DNA from: an uncultured Aquimarina sp.
Lineage (GTDB): Bacteria; Bacteroidota; Bacteroidia; Flavobacteriales; Flavobacteriaceae
Assembly: GCA_947500845.1 (NCBI GenBank)
Contig: CANMTP010000010.1
Coordinates: 88,564-152,563 of the forward strand
DNA: 64,000 bases
Direction: 5' to 3'
The notes under the pieces are model-generated. The model had not been told where the DNA came from, ran no database searches, and saw only the letters and a program-made list of their open reading frames with translations. The translations under genes were made by a program, and so were the position numbers. Position 1 is the first letter of the stretch, and each line of letters opens with the position of its first letter. This document shows positions 45,636-53,969 of this stretch, in pieces.

Positions 45636-47162
45636 ATGAACAAATTGATCTATTTTTGTTTATTCCTCCTTACATTCTGTGTATCAGGCCAAACCCTCAA
45701 AGATGCTTTTTTACAAGCCAGGGACAACAAAGATGCTTTAACAAAAGTACTAGCCCATTATAAAAGAACAGGAGAAAAAGAAAAGTATGAATCAGCTATT
45801 TTTCTTATCAAAAATATGCCTATTCATAAGTCCAGGGATTATGTATGGATCAACAAAGACAGTTTAGATGTTGGTTATCGTGAATTGGATTATCCTGATC
45901 TGGAGACAGCCATTAATTCTTTTAGACAGCTAAGGGATAGTGTTCAAGTTAAGCCATTGCCAAGAACGTATAGTGATGCATCTTTTTTGTCCTCAAAAAT
46001 GATCATTGATAATATAGATTTAGCGTATAAAACCTGGAAAAATAACCCCTGGTCGAATTCTTATGATTTTGAAACTTTCTGTGAATATATTTTGCCATAC
46101 CGAAGCCTTACAGAACCTGCCCAGGATTGGCGACTAACATATAACCTACTACTAAATTCTATTACCAGTAAAATAAACGACCCCAAAGATCCGCTAGAGG
46201 TTTGTATGGTTGCAATTAAAGAACCCGAAGGATTTTCATTTTTAAGAGAAAGAAGGCCAGATCCCATACCCTTTCTAGGACCACAGCACCTTTTGTTTAG
46301 AAGGAGGGGTACGTGTCCTGATTTAGCAAATGCAGCTATTTACGCTGCCCGTTCCATAGGGCTTGCCGTCACCTTTGATTTTACACCGAATCACGCTGCT
46401 TCTTCCAACCGTCATTTTTGGAACACCATCCGGAACCGCGATGGAAAACACATTCCTTTTAATGGGTTGTTGCATAAAGTTTTTGATCCTAATAGCAGGC
46501 GTATAGGAAAAGTGTTTAGAATCACCTATTCAATACAAAAAGATGCCGTGGCAGCCTTGGCCGATAGTGCTTCCATTCCGGATCAATCCTTTTTACAGCT
46601 CCCCAATATTAAAGATGTGACCTCAGAATATACAGAAACCGGTTCCTTTAAATATAAACTGCAACAACTACCTAAAAACAAATTCATTTTTTTAAATGTG
46701 TTTAACAATGGTGAATGGAAGGTTACAGATTGGGCAGAGGTAAATGGAGAAGTAGTCTTTGATAATTTGGGTAAAGACGTAGTGTATCTACCGGGGTTTT
46801 ACAAGCATCAAAAAATGATGCATGAACCCTACCCTATCTTACTTCAGGAAAACGGAAAGACAAGACTGTTAAAACCGGATATAACCCATACGTTTTCCGC
46901 AACACTTTCACGATCCAATGAAAAAGTGTATACACATACCGAAGAGCATAACCCCTTAGAATTAAGGGCGGGAGAAAAATATAATTTAAGTTATTGGGAT
47001 GGTCAATGGAGAAGCATCGGTATTTCTGAAATGAACGCAGAAGGAGTAGCTTTTCATAACATTCCTTCTAATGCATTACTGACCCTAACACCCATCAAAA
47101 AAACAGGTTATGAAAGAATATTTACCCTAGATCCGGATACCCATCAGATATCCTGGTTTTAG
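45636..47162 (+). CDS. Exported transglutaminase-like protein
   Basis: The 508-residue protein has a signal peptide (ending CVSG) and a transglutaminase-like domain at about 200-290: HLLFRRRGTCPDLANAAIYAARSIGL with Cys227, DFTPNHAASSNRHFWNTI with His260, and an Asp in the following strand. The pattern is that of secreted transglutaminase-domain proteins in Bacteroidota. The C-terminal 200 residues are beta-rich with repeated Trp/Asp-containing strands (NGEWKVTDWAEVNGEVVF). It may be a peptidase, amidase or crosslinker. First of five exported proteins on the same strand; 66 bases to the next gene. Confidence 0.83.
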   Translation: MNKLIYFCLFLLTFCVSGQTLKDAFLQARDNKDALTKVLAHYKRTGEKEKYESAIFLIKNMPIHKSRDYVWINKDSLDVGYRELDYPDLETAINSFRQLRDSVQVKPLPRTYSDASFLSSKMIIDNIDLAYKTWKNNPWSNSYDFETFCEYILPYRSLTEPAQDWRLTYNLLLNSITSKINDPKDPLEVCMVAIKEPEGFSFLRERRPDPIPFLGPQHLLFRRRGTCPDLANAAIYAARSIGLAVTFDFTPNHAASSNRHFWNTIRNRDGKHIPFNGLLHKVFDPNSRRIGKVFRITYSIQKDAVAALADSASIPDQSFLQLPNIKDVTSEYTETGSFKYKLQQLPKNKFIFLNVFNNGEWKVTDWAEVNGEVVFDNLGKDVVYLPGFYKHQKMMHEPYPILLQENGKTRLLKPDITHTFSATLSRSNEKVYTHTEEHNPLELRAGEKYNLSYWDGQWRSIGISEMNAEGVAFHNIPSNALLTLTPIKKTGYERIFTLDPDTHQISWF

Positions 47163-47228
47163 GTGTAGTAGTATAAATATATCAACATAATGAAAAGAAA
47201 CTGACAACAAATCAAATTTCAATCACAC

Positions 47229-48518
47229 ATGAAAAAAATCATCACTATCATTTGTATGCTCCTCGCTTTTACCCAGCAAGGTTTTACTCAGCAAACCAGC
47301 ACAGAAGCGGCACAAAAGAGACCACAAGGCAAACAGGGAATTTCAGAAATGGCCGGTTTGAGAACAGATTTGCTGTTCAAAGACCTGACAACTTCTTATG
47401 AATTCCCAAAATCGTACCATCCTATATTAAAAGATAAAATGTATGACTTTGAATCCCGAAAATTAGCCCTCAAAGAAGGGACTACTGATGAACTCCACAT
47501 ACAACAAAAACAAGAGATTCTTACCCTGGAATATGATCTGTGGTTAAAAAATCAAAAACGGATGCTCGAAAACGCAATCGCAACCTGGGAACCAATTAGC
47601 GAACAGTTCGATACTTATAAAGATACAGAACGTAAAGATTTTATAGCATATCACTTTTATCTAACAATACAAGAAGAAGAAATGACTGCTAGAATCCTGG
47701 AGGAAATGAACTCCCTGACCACTTCACAAAACCTTAAAAATATAGGTTCCGATATGCATAACAGAATTGCCGAAGGACTTGTAGGATCGCGGTACATATT
47801 TAAAACTTTACACGAATCAGGACTGGACGGGGCAAAAAAAGCAATACAGCAAACAATGGCTGAAAAAATGCTCAATCGCCTAACCAATAGAAAACCTTTA
47901 AAACTTCAAGAAATTGACCAGGCAATCATCAATGATGCTTATACGGCAGGTTTAGAGGCTGAAAAACAGGTATCGGCTACTGCTTTGGAAAAAGAGATTA
48001 TAGAAAAAGCCAAAATAGCAGGGCTGGATGACCAGAAAACCAAAGCATTGGTGGACCTAGTGATTAAGAGAGAGGTAGATCTTAGAAACCCAAGGAAAGC
48101 TGATTATAGCCTGGTGAATTTGGTAAACGGAAGGCCGATGGGGCCCATACAAAGAATCAACTTTCAGTTTGCAGCTAATGTCCAAAAGCTAATTACCTAC
48201 AAGGAGTACAGAACTATTTTTGGAGATAAGTTTAAACAAAAAGTTAAAGATATAAGCAAAGATGAAATTAGTGTTCTAACTACTCTGTACGAAATGAACG
48301 ATGATCAAAAAACTGCTTTATATAAATTAATTTATAAATATCATTTTCATAAAAAAGTTATTGAAGTTTACTTAATGCATGATCGAAAAACAAAAAAGCA
48401 ACGTCTTACAGCTGCACAATATAAATTTGGCAAGGACTACAAGGAATTGCTACAAAGCTTTGGCTTCGACACAAAAGATGCTCAGCCTTTAGATAACAAT
48501 ACATTTCAATGGAATTAG
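47229..48518 (+). CDS. Exported helical protein of unknown function
   Basis: The 429-residue protein has a signal peptide (ending QQGFTQ) and is almost entirely alpha-helical, rich in Lys, Glu and Gln, with possible coiled coil around residues 100-260. No recognised domain; it has no T9SS sorting domain and no Cys-rich part. Position in the same-strand gene run suggests a structural or helper role for the neighbouring secreted proteins. Confidence 0.7.
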   Translation: MKKIITIICMLLAFTQQGFTQQTSTEAAQKRPQGKQGISEMAGLRTDLLFKDLTTSYEFPKSYHPILKDKMYDFESRKLALKEGTTDELHIQQKQEILTLEYDLWLKNQKRMLENAIATWEPISEQFDTYKDTERKDFIAYHFYLTIQEEEMTARILEEMNSLTTSQNLKNIGSDMHNRIAEGLVGSRYIFKTLHESGLDGAKKAIQQTMAEKMLNRLTNRKPLKLQEIDQAIINDAYTAGLEAEKQVSATALEKEIIEKAKIAGLDDQKTKALVDLVIKREVDLRNPRKADYSLVNLVNGRPMGPIQRINFQFAANVQKLITYKEYRTIFGDKFKQKVKDISKDEISVLTTLYEMNDDQKTALYKLIYKYHFHKKVIEVYLMHDRKTKKQRLTAAQYKFGKDYKELLQSFGFDTKDAQPLDNNTFQWN

Positions 48519-48562
48519 TATAACCTTTTTAAACTTATATATTTCACAAAAAATCTTATATA

Positions 48563-50041
48563 ATGAATAAACAGCTAATTATTATAAGTATAGCTTGTTT
48601 TCTTTTAAAGATACCTCATTCGTCAGCGAAAGAAAATGATTGTGCTCAAAAAATGGAGCAAGTACAGAAATTATTAGAAGGTACATCCCCTTTTAAAAAT
48701 CCGGCTAAAATTTTACAAATGGTAACTTCATGTGCGGTTTCAGGAGATCGAATTGCTCTTAATTATTTGGGAATGATCTATCTAAAAGGATATGGAGTCG
48801 AAACTGATCATACCAAAGCTTTTAAAAGTTTTACCAAAGCGGCGCATGCTGGTAATCAGGTAGCTCAATATAACTTAGGTAGAATGTATAAGAAAGGTCT
48901 GGGTCATACAATCGACTTTGAACAGGCTATCGCCTGGTTTAAAAAAGCAGCTGCAGGGAACAATCAAAGGGCCATGTATGAGCTTGGTTCTATGTACTAC
49001 AAAGGATATGGCGTGCCGCAGGATTATGACCAGGCGGTTTACTGGTTTCAGCAAAGCACATTCCCTATGGCCCGGCATTTTTTAGGGCTTTGCTATTATC
49101 TTGGCTATGGTGTTCCTAAGGATGAAGTAAAGGCATTGGATATCTTTATGCACAACCCTATCGGCAATAGCAAAGCTATGGTGGCTTACATACAAGAAGG
49201 TGAGCACCAAAAAGCGGAAGCAGCTGTTGAACAGGCCTTGTCACAAACTTTAGTATCAGATTCGACCTATGTTTCAGAAGATGTGGTAAAGAAAGGTTCC
49301 TACACATCTGCAACACGAACTGTTGCTGTAGAAAAACTAACCGGGGAATGGGTAGGTAAATTGGTACAATATGATTGGTCTGGTAACCATATACAAAGGA
49401 TCCTACCGGTCGCCTTTTCCTTAGAAAATAGCAAAACCCGGGATGAATTTATAGTAAAAGCCATCATAGACGGACAAGAAACAGAAACCACGGCAATTCT
49501 GAGAGAAAGAAATTTATATTTTGAAAATCTTGTGATCAACTTATCCAAGTTATATGCGGATAAGCCCAATGAATCCTCTTTAGTTTACAGGTTGTTATCA
49601 ACAACATTTAAAAAAGGTGGAAAGCCTGAGAATACCTATTTGATAGGTAGTATAGATGCTTTTATAGAATCCTGGACTGAATATGGCGAACCTATGGCTT
49701 TCATATTAAAACCAAAATCAACAGAAGACTCTGAAAGCGATGATGAACAAATGATTCTTTCATTAAAGTCACAACAGGATCAATTTATCAAGCTATACCC
49801 GGTACCGTTTACAGATCAACTCACGGTACAGTATGAACTTAAAGCTACAGGGCAGGTAGCCACCGAACTTATCAGCCTATATGGCAGTCAAAAAACTTCT
49901 TTACAATCTGGTAAACTGCTAAGTACAGGAGTATATACCCAAACCTATACTGGTATGAGTGACCTTACCCCCGGTATTTATGTCGTTAGGGTGGCAGTGG
50001 ATGGTAAAGCTTATACCAGGACTATAATTAAAAGCAACTAA
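48563..50041 (+). CDS. Sel1-repeat protein with T9SS sorting domain
   Basis: The 492-residue protein has a signal peptide (ending HSSA), four Sel1-like repeats at about residues 65-205 (for example NYLGMIYLKGYGVETDHTKA and YELGSMYYKGYGVPQDYDQA), a beta-rich middle region and a C-terminal type A sorting domain (YPVPFTDQLTVQYEL, then DLTPGIYVVRVAVDGKAYTR). It should be exported by the type IX system and displayed on the surface, where Sel1 repeats would give protein contacts. It is the only T9SS-tagged protein in the island and lies directly before the Cys-rich peptidase-like protein. Confidence 0.9.
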   Translation: MNKQLIIISIACFLLKIPHSSAKENDCAQKMEQVQKLLEGTSPFKNPAKILQMVTSCAVSGDRIALNYLGMIYLKGYGVETDHTKAFKSFTKAAHAGNQVAQYNLGRMYKKGLGHTIDFEQAIAWFKKAAAGNNQRAMYELGSMYYKGYGVPQDYDQAVYWFQQSTFPMARHFLGLCYYLGYGVPKDEVKALDIFMHNPIGNSKAMVAYIQEGEHQKAEAAVEQALSQTLVSDSTYVSEDVVKKGSYTSATRTVAVEKLTGEWVGKLVQYDWSGNHIQRILPVAFSLENSKTRDEFIVKAIIDGQETETTAILRERNLYFENLVINLSKLYADKPNESSLVYRLLSTTFKKGGKPENTYLIGSIDAFIESWTEYGEPMAFILKPKSTEDSESDDEQMILSLKSQQDQFIKLYPVPFTDQLTVQYELKATGQVATELISLYGSQKTSLQSGKLLSTGVYTQTYTGMSDLTPGIYVVRVAVDGKAYTRTIIKSN

Positions 50042-50056
50042 AACCATACCAATCAG

Positions 50057-51730
50057 ATGAAAATAGCTATAAATATTATATCCAAAATGGCTTTAAGCCT
50101 AATATTTTTCTTGTGCATAGGTACAACTACCTCATATGCACAATGGGAAGAAGAGCTACCCCCAGTATGCGTGGGAGATTGTGATGGAAATGGCGGAGAC
50201 GATGACGGTGGCGGAGGATGCACGGATCCTTGCTCTTGTTATGGAGATTGTGGTGGTGGCGACGACGATGGTGGAGGATGCACAGATCCTTGCTCTTGTT
50301 ATGGAGACTGCAATGGCAGCGATGGTTCTAGTGGTGGCGGCAATAATGGTGGTGGTAGTGGATCCAACTGGTCCAATGCTTCTGAGTTTGGCACCGCAGT
50401 TAATTTTACTATTGCCAGTAGCAATAATCCAATAAGATTACGGGTTTATACTGTCAATTCGCTACCTGCTGCAGAAACTATTCCTATAGGTTTAATGATT
50501 TTAGAAATTGGTGAAATGGATTTAAGTGGTTTAATAACAGATTATGAAGAGGCAACAGGCGATTATGGATCTTTAAACAGCCCAGATTTATTAATGTATA
50601 ATCTGGAATATCATAGGGATAATGCAAACAACCTCTCTGAATTCGCTGCCGCAAGTTACAGGCAAGAAATTAACGGCTACAATGCAACGTTACAATTTTT
50701 TAACTGGATAGCAGAAGGATTGGTAGCAGACCTATCAGGCGATTATCCCGGGGGTGTTAGAGTGCATGGTGACCCTACTCCTTTTGAAACCTATTACTTA
50801 GACAAAGATGGGGATGGGTATTATTATGAAGCGAGGCAGGCACAACGCCCACTTACCCCTGATTGGAAAACAGTTACCAATGGCATAGATTGTGATGATA
50901 CCAATGCCGCCATCACTACTGGTTGTACGTTTACTAATTGTAAAAAGATAGTAGGCTACCTGCCTGTAGAAGCTGTCGAAAACACTAATGATGTTCCTGG
51001 TAGAGATCTTGGTAACGCTACAACCTTAGCTACTGCAATCCTTAGGGATGAGGCAGGTTATAGAATACCTGCAACCAATTGTAATACCGGCAGAGTTCCA
51101 CTCGGCAGCGTGGTCAAAGTAACAGGAAATGGAAGTATGAGATATCTTACCCATAGCGATGGATCTACAGAATTTTCCGGTTTCTATCCGGTGGAATATG
51201 ATGAGTGTGGTTTAGGTAATAGGGATTTATTAAATTGCACCTCGATTGGTGGTAGTAACCAACAGCAAGGAAGTCCATATGTTGCACAGGCTGGTGATAA
51301 ATTTGCAAAACCTAATATTCCAACAACTATGGCTAAACAAATATTAAATACCTGTGTTAGTTCAGGAATGGGATATTTAGCCAAAATTTTCGGAAAAAAC
51401 GTTTCTAATGAAAAATTTGAACAATATTATTATAATCAATTTGGAATTAACCTTATGTTTAGAGGTGTGGACTACAGTAAAATGACTGTGTTTGCAAGTC
51501 ATTTTTTCGAAACTAACAGTTTTATTGGAATTACTCAAGCGATTGATCAAGGATATTTCTTAATGACAAATTTAGATGAAGGAGGAGGTAATTATCATAA
51601 TGTGGTAATTGTCGGATATCACCCTAATGGTGATTATATCTATATGGACCCAATCTATGGAAATCTACGGGAGGCTCCCCCATCAAATTTTCCTAGAAAT
51701 TATATTGTTACAATTAAAAACTATAAATAA
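50057..51730 (+). CDS. Cys-rich exported protein with C-terminal papain-like peptidase domain (toxin candidate)
   Basis: The 557-residue protein has a signal peptide (ending TSYA), two copies of the 12-residue motif GCTDPCSCYGDC (54-65 and 74-85) in a Gly/Asp-rich linker, a domain with a MopE-like metal motif YLDKDGDGYYYEARQ followed by GIDCDDTNAAITTGC (247-290), and a C-terminal C39/papain-like domain at about 410-557: NTCVSSGMGYLAKIFGK (Cys433), NYHNVVIVGYHPNGDYIYMDP (His514, Asp531). It lacks a sorting domain. The last domain looks like a peptidase toxin tip and the next gene a possible immunity lipoprotein. All inferred from motifs; activity is untested. Confidence 0.78.
   Translation: MKIAINIISKMALSLIFFLCIGTTTSYAQWEEELPPVCVGDCDGNGGDDDGGGGCTDPCSCYGDCGGGDDDGGGCTDPCSCYGDCNGSDGSSGGGNNGGGSGSNWSNASEFGTAVNFTIASSNNPIRLRVYTVNSLPAAETIPIGLMILEIGEMDLSGLITDYEEATGDYGSLNSPDLLMYNLEYHRDNANNLSEFAAASYRQEINGYNATLQFFNWIAEGLVADLSGDYPGGVRVHGDPTPFETYYLDKDGDGYYYEARQAQRPLTPDWKTVTNGIDCDDTNAAITTGCTFTNCKKIVGYLPVEAVENTNDVPGRDLGNATTLATAILRDEAGYRIPATNCNTGRVPLGSVVKVTGNGSMRYLTHSDGSTEFSGFYPVEYDECGLGNRDLLNCTSIGGSNQQQGSPYVAQAGDKFAKPNIPTTMAKQILNTCVSSGMGYLAKIFGKNVSNEKFEQYYYNQFGINLMFRGVDYSKMTVFASHFFETNSFIGITQAIDQGYFLMTNLDEGGGNYHNVVIVGYHPNGDYIYMDPIYGNLREAPPSNFPRNYIVTIKNYK
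50201..50310 (+). repeat. Tandem 50-bp repeats, 60-bp period, encoding the Cys-rich motifs
   Basis: 50201-50250 and 50261-50310 are the same apart from a few bases, and each encodes DDGGGGCTDPCSCYGDC-like residues, so the Cys-rich unit was duplicated recently. Confidence 0.88.
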
Positions 51731-51732
51731 AA

Positions 51733-51786
51733 ATGAAATACTTTATAAAAATGAAACACTTTATAAAAATGAAACACTTTATAATA
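51733..51786 (+). repeat. 18-bp tandem triplication at the lipoprotein start
   Basis: Three copies of an 18-base unit (ATGAAACACTTTATAAAA with one or two changes) in frame, each beginning with ATG. Confidence 0.95.
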
Positions 51787-52161
51787 TTTTCACTACTAAT
51801 GATATTTAGTTTAGGCTGCGCTGCTCAATCCAATATCCCCTCTAATGCTCGAGATATTCTTAAATCTAAAAACTGGATCATCCAAGGAGTTGAAAATCAT
51901 ACTTATAAGATTGTATTCACATCAACTGAAATGTTAACGTATTCTAATGGTGTTTTAATCGGAAAGGATAAGTATTATTTTGTAGATAAATTAGAACTTT
52001 GTGGTCCTGGTAAGTTTTTTGAAAGCCAAGTTGGAAGTACGAATTCAGGAAAATTTATGATATTTAAAGATTTTTGTTTAGAACTTATGGAGTTATCCAA
52101 CAACAAATGGGAGTTTAAAAATCTTACTCTAAATCTCAATATGTTAGCCACTCCAGAATAG
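51733..52161 (+). CDS. Small lipoprotein, immunity candidate, with a triplicated start region
   Basis: The 142-residue protein starts two bases after the peptidase-like gene. Its first 17 codons are three near-copies of MKHFIK (DNA period 18 bases, 51733-51786), so three in-frame ATGs (51733, 51751, 51769) each could start it. The third gives a standard lipoprotein signal with lipobox FSLGC. The mature part (about 118 residues) is compact, beta-rich with two Cys (CGPGK, DFCLEL). I do not recognise a family. Tight coupling to the toxin-like gene and surface or periplasmic location suit an immunity protein. Confidence 0.7.
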   Translation: MKYFIKMKHFIKMKHFIIFSLLMIFSLGCAAQSNIPSNARDILKSKNWIIQGVENHTYKIVFTSTEMLTYSNGVLIGKDKYYFVDKLELCGPGKFFESQVGSTNSGKFMIFKDFCLELMELSNNKWEFKNLTLNLNMLATPE

Positions 52162-52370
52162 TTTTATATATTATGTCTAACCTATAATAAAATAACCCCA
52201 AAGTCTGATCTCTTTGGGAATGTTTATGTATTCAAATAACTCAAAATCTATGCCGGCGCAACAGTTGTATTCATAGTCTCACTCTTAAAAGTCTCCTGAC
52301 TTCGAGGAAAAATGACCAAACGATTTTTAAAAATAGATAACGATGAATTTTGTTTGAATTGGCTAAATAA

Positions 52371-52842
52371 TTATTACGTCGAAAAAGCGTAAATACATCA
52401 ATAAGCCAGTTAAGTCTGGGTGCATTTGCCCAATATAACGCATCGACTAATACTATAATATTTTCTGCAGACCAAGTAGGTGACAGCCTAGGCGAAGACC
52501 TATTTCACACATATCAACGGTAATTGTATGGCACACTTGTTGAAATTAGTAATTCTAGTTCTGGACATATTGGAGGTTCAAACGTAGAATTTGAGGAAAA
52601 AACTTACACAATGTTATCGGGTTGGATGGAATATGATAAAAATGAAAGGAGACATTCTCAAGAATTTCCAAATGAAATTTATGCTGATTAGCACCAGCTA
52701 TTTTTGGTAAACTTGAAGTATAATTCAAGATTCAGTTTTTGATCATCCTATTGGTAGTGAGGATATCACGTTATCCCCTGCCGAGTCGGGGGGATGATTT
52801 AATGCTCTTGAACATTTCGAGGAAATTATTTTTAGCTAATAG
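52371..52842 (+). pseudogene. Remnant of a toxin-like C-terminal domain (zincin-like signature)
   Basis: From 52392 one frame reads NTSISQLSLGAFAQYNASTN then TIIFSADQVGDSLGEDLFHTYQR, a stop, and, in the same frame, YGTLVEISNSSSGHIGGSNVEFEEKTY up to TAG 52689-52691. The EDLFHTYQ ... GGSNVEFE pattern is that of a Bacteroidota peptidase-like domain (ExxxHxxQ, then NxEFE) found at C-termini of secreted multi-domain proteins. After a frameshift the frame at 52726-52788 (QDSVFDHPIGSEDITLSPAE) and, past TGA, 52801-52839 (NALEHFEEIIFS) continue it. At least three lesions: dead. Confidence 0.55.
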
Positions 52843-53097
52843 TTGTGGATTCACAGATGTTTTTGTTGAGTTTCAAAAATGGCACTCCATATTAGAGCAT
52901 ATATAGTTTTAAAGATTTTCCTGCCGTTCAATGGAAACTTCAAACGTAAACAAACTAAAAGAAACAAACGCTGACAAACACAGTGCAGCCCTTAAAAAAA
53001 CGAGGTATAAATATAATGCTAATTCCTAAAATTCTTTTGAAAATCTAACTTAGCTGCCCCCAAATCCACCATAACTAACCTGCGCGTGGATCCTGTA

Positions 53098-53141
53098 CGG
53101 TTTTTGTAGTGTTCCGACAGATAAGCGTGAAGCAAAAACCG
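53098..53141. repeat. Inverted repeat downstream of the mobilization gene
   Basis: CGGTTTTTG (53098-53106) and CAAAAACCG (53133-53141) with a 26-base interval, just before the 3' end of the mobilization gene. It could be a terminator or part of a transfer origin; not decidable here. Confidence 0.4.
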
Positions 53142-53154
53142 CATAGGGCGCATT

Positions 53155-53718
53155 TTACTTATGTTTAAATTCATTCAATTCTTGATGAATTTTTTCTAAC
53201 GCTTCATCATCCATATTCAATTTAAAAGAAGCCTTACCAAAAGTGGGTTGCACCTTGGTTACTTTACTAAGTATGTCAGACACATATCGACAGTGTTTTT
53301 CTATGGCCGCGATCTGACCTTGATAAACTTTCGCATCAACTTTTACTTTTTCCCTAGCAGTTTGTTCCACATTTTTCTTTTCAATAAGTAATGGTTGCTT
53401 CTTTTCTTGAATGGCAGTCCCATCAAATAGACTTTCCAGCATTTTCTTGGTCGGGATTAAATGTTCTCGCTCTATGCTTCGCAACAATTCTTCAATAAAG
53501 TCGAAACGGCCCATCATCTGTTTTTGAAATCTGTAGAAAGAAATCGCAACCTCATCTTTCGGAGAAATTCTTGTTTTCTCAAAAAAATCAATCATTGCAT
53601 CTACCGTTTCGGAATGTGACTGGCAAACAATTTTAGAGTATTCACGAAATCGTTCTGCGGTTATCTGATTGATGCTTATGGCCGAAAAAGTGTTTTTTCT
53701 TTTGACTTTTGAATCCAT
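53155..53718 (-). CDS. BfmA/BtgA-family mobilization protein
   Basis: The 187-residue protein matches the BfmA/BtgA group: an N-terminal ribbon-helix-helix-like ISINQITAERFREYSKIVCQSHSETVDAMIDFFEKT, then a helical middle and tail. In mobilizable Bacteroides elements this accessory protein binds the transfer origin and works with a relaxase; the relaxase gene is missing here. It lies 250 bases downstream of the integrase gene on the same strand. Confidence 0.85.
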   Translation of the reverse strand: MDSKVKRKNTFSAISINQITAERFREYSKIVCQSHSETVDAMIDFFEKTRISPKDEVAISFYRFQKQMMGRFDFIEELLRSIEREHLIPTKKMLESLFDGTAIQEKKQPLLIEKKNVEQTAREKVKVDAKVYQGQIAAIEKHCRYVSDILSKVTKVQPTFGKASFKLNMDDEALEKIHQELNEFKHK

Positions 53719-53889
53719 TACAGTAATTATTTTCAGTGTTTATAGGGGCTGGCTGGCCTTTCGGCGCAATTTTTTAATATCTCTAAAAAAGAAATCTTCA
53801 CTATTACTTTGATAATTAGAGGTTTATAAATCGTAACATGGAGTGAGCGTGTTACCCTCTTGCTTTACAAAATCCCTCATTAGCAGTCA

Positions 53890-53943
53890 GGATTTTGAAA
53901 CCTTTTTTCAAAGGATTCGAACCTAGAATTTGGATTCAAACCC
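53890..53943 (+). repeat. Three att-core-like words beside the integrase gene
   Basis: GGATTTTGAAACC (53890-53902), AGGATTCGAACC (53912-53923) and TGGATTCAAACCC (53931-53943) resemble the T-arm part of the att core (GGGATTCGAACC). They lie 27-80 bases after the integrase stop, within the island. Confidence 0.45.
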
Positions 53944-53969
53944 TGGAAATATTATTCAACTCCGCCTTA

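Larger units (their letters stand above)
52162..53154. other. Gene-free region of the island with remnants
   Basis: About 990 bases after the lipoprotein gene. It has a weak hairpin at 52196-52218 (CCCAAAG/CTTTGGG), a short frame 52312-52392 (26 codons, MTKRFLKIDNDEF...), the wrecked gene at 52371-52842, further broken coding fragments to about 52970, and an inverted repeat at 53098-53141. Confidence 0.6.
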
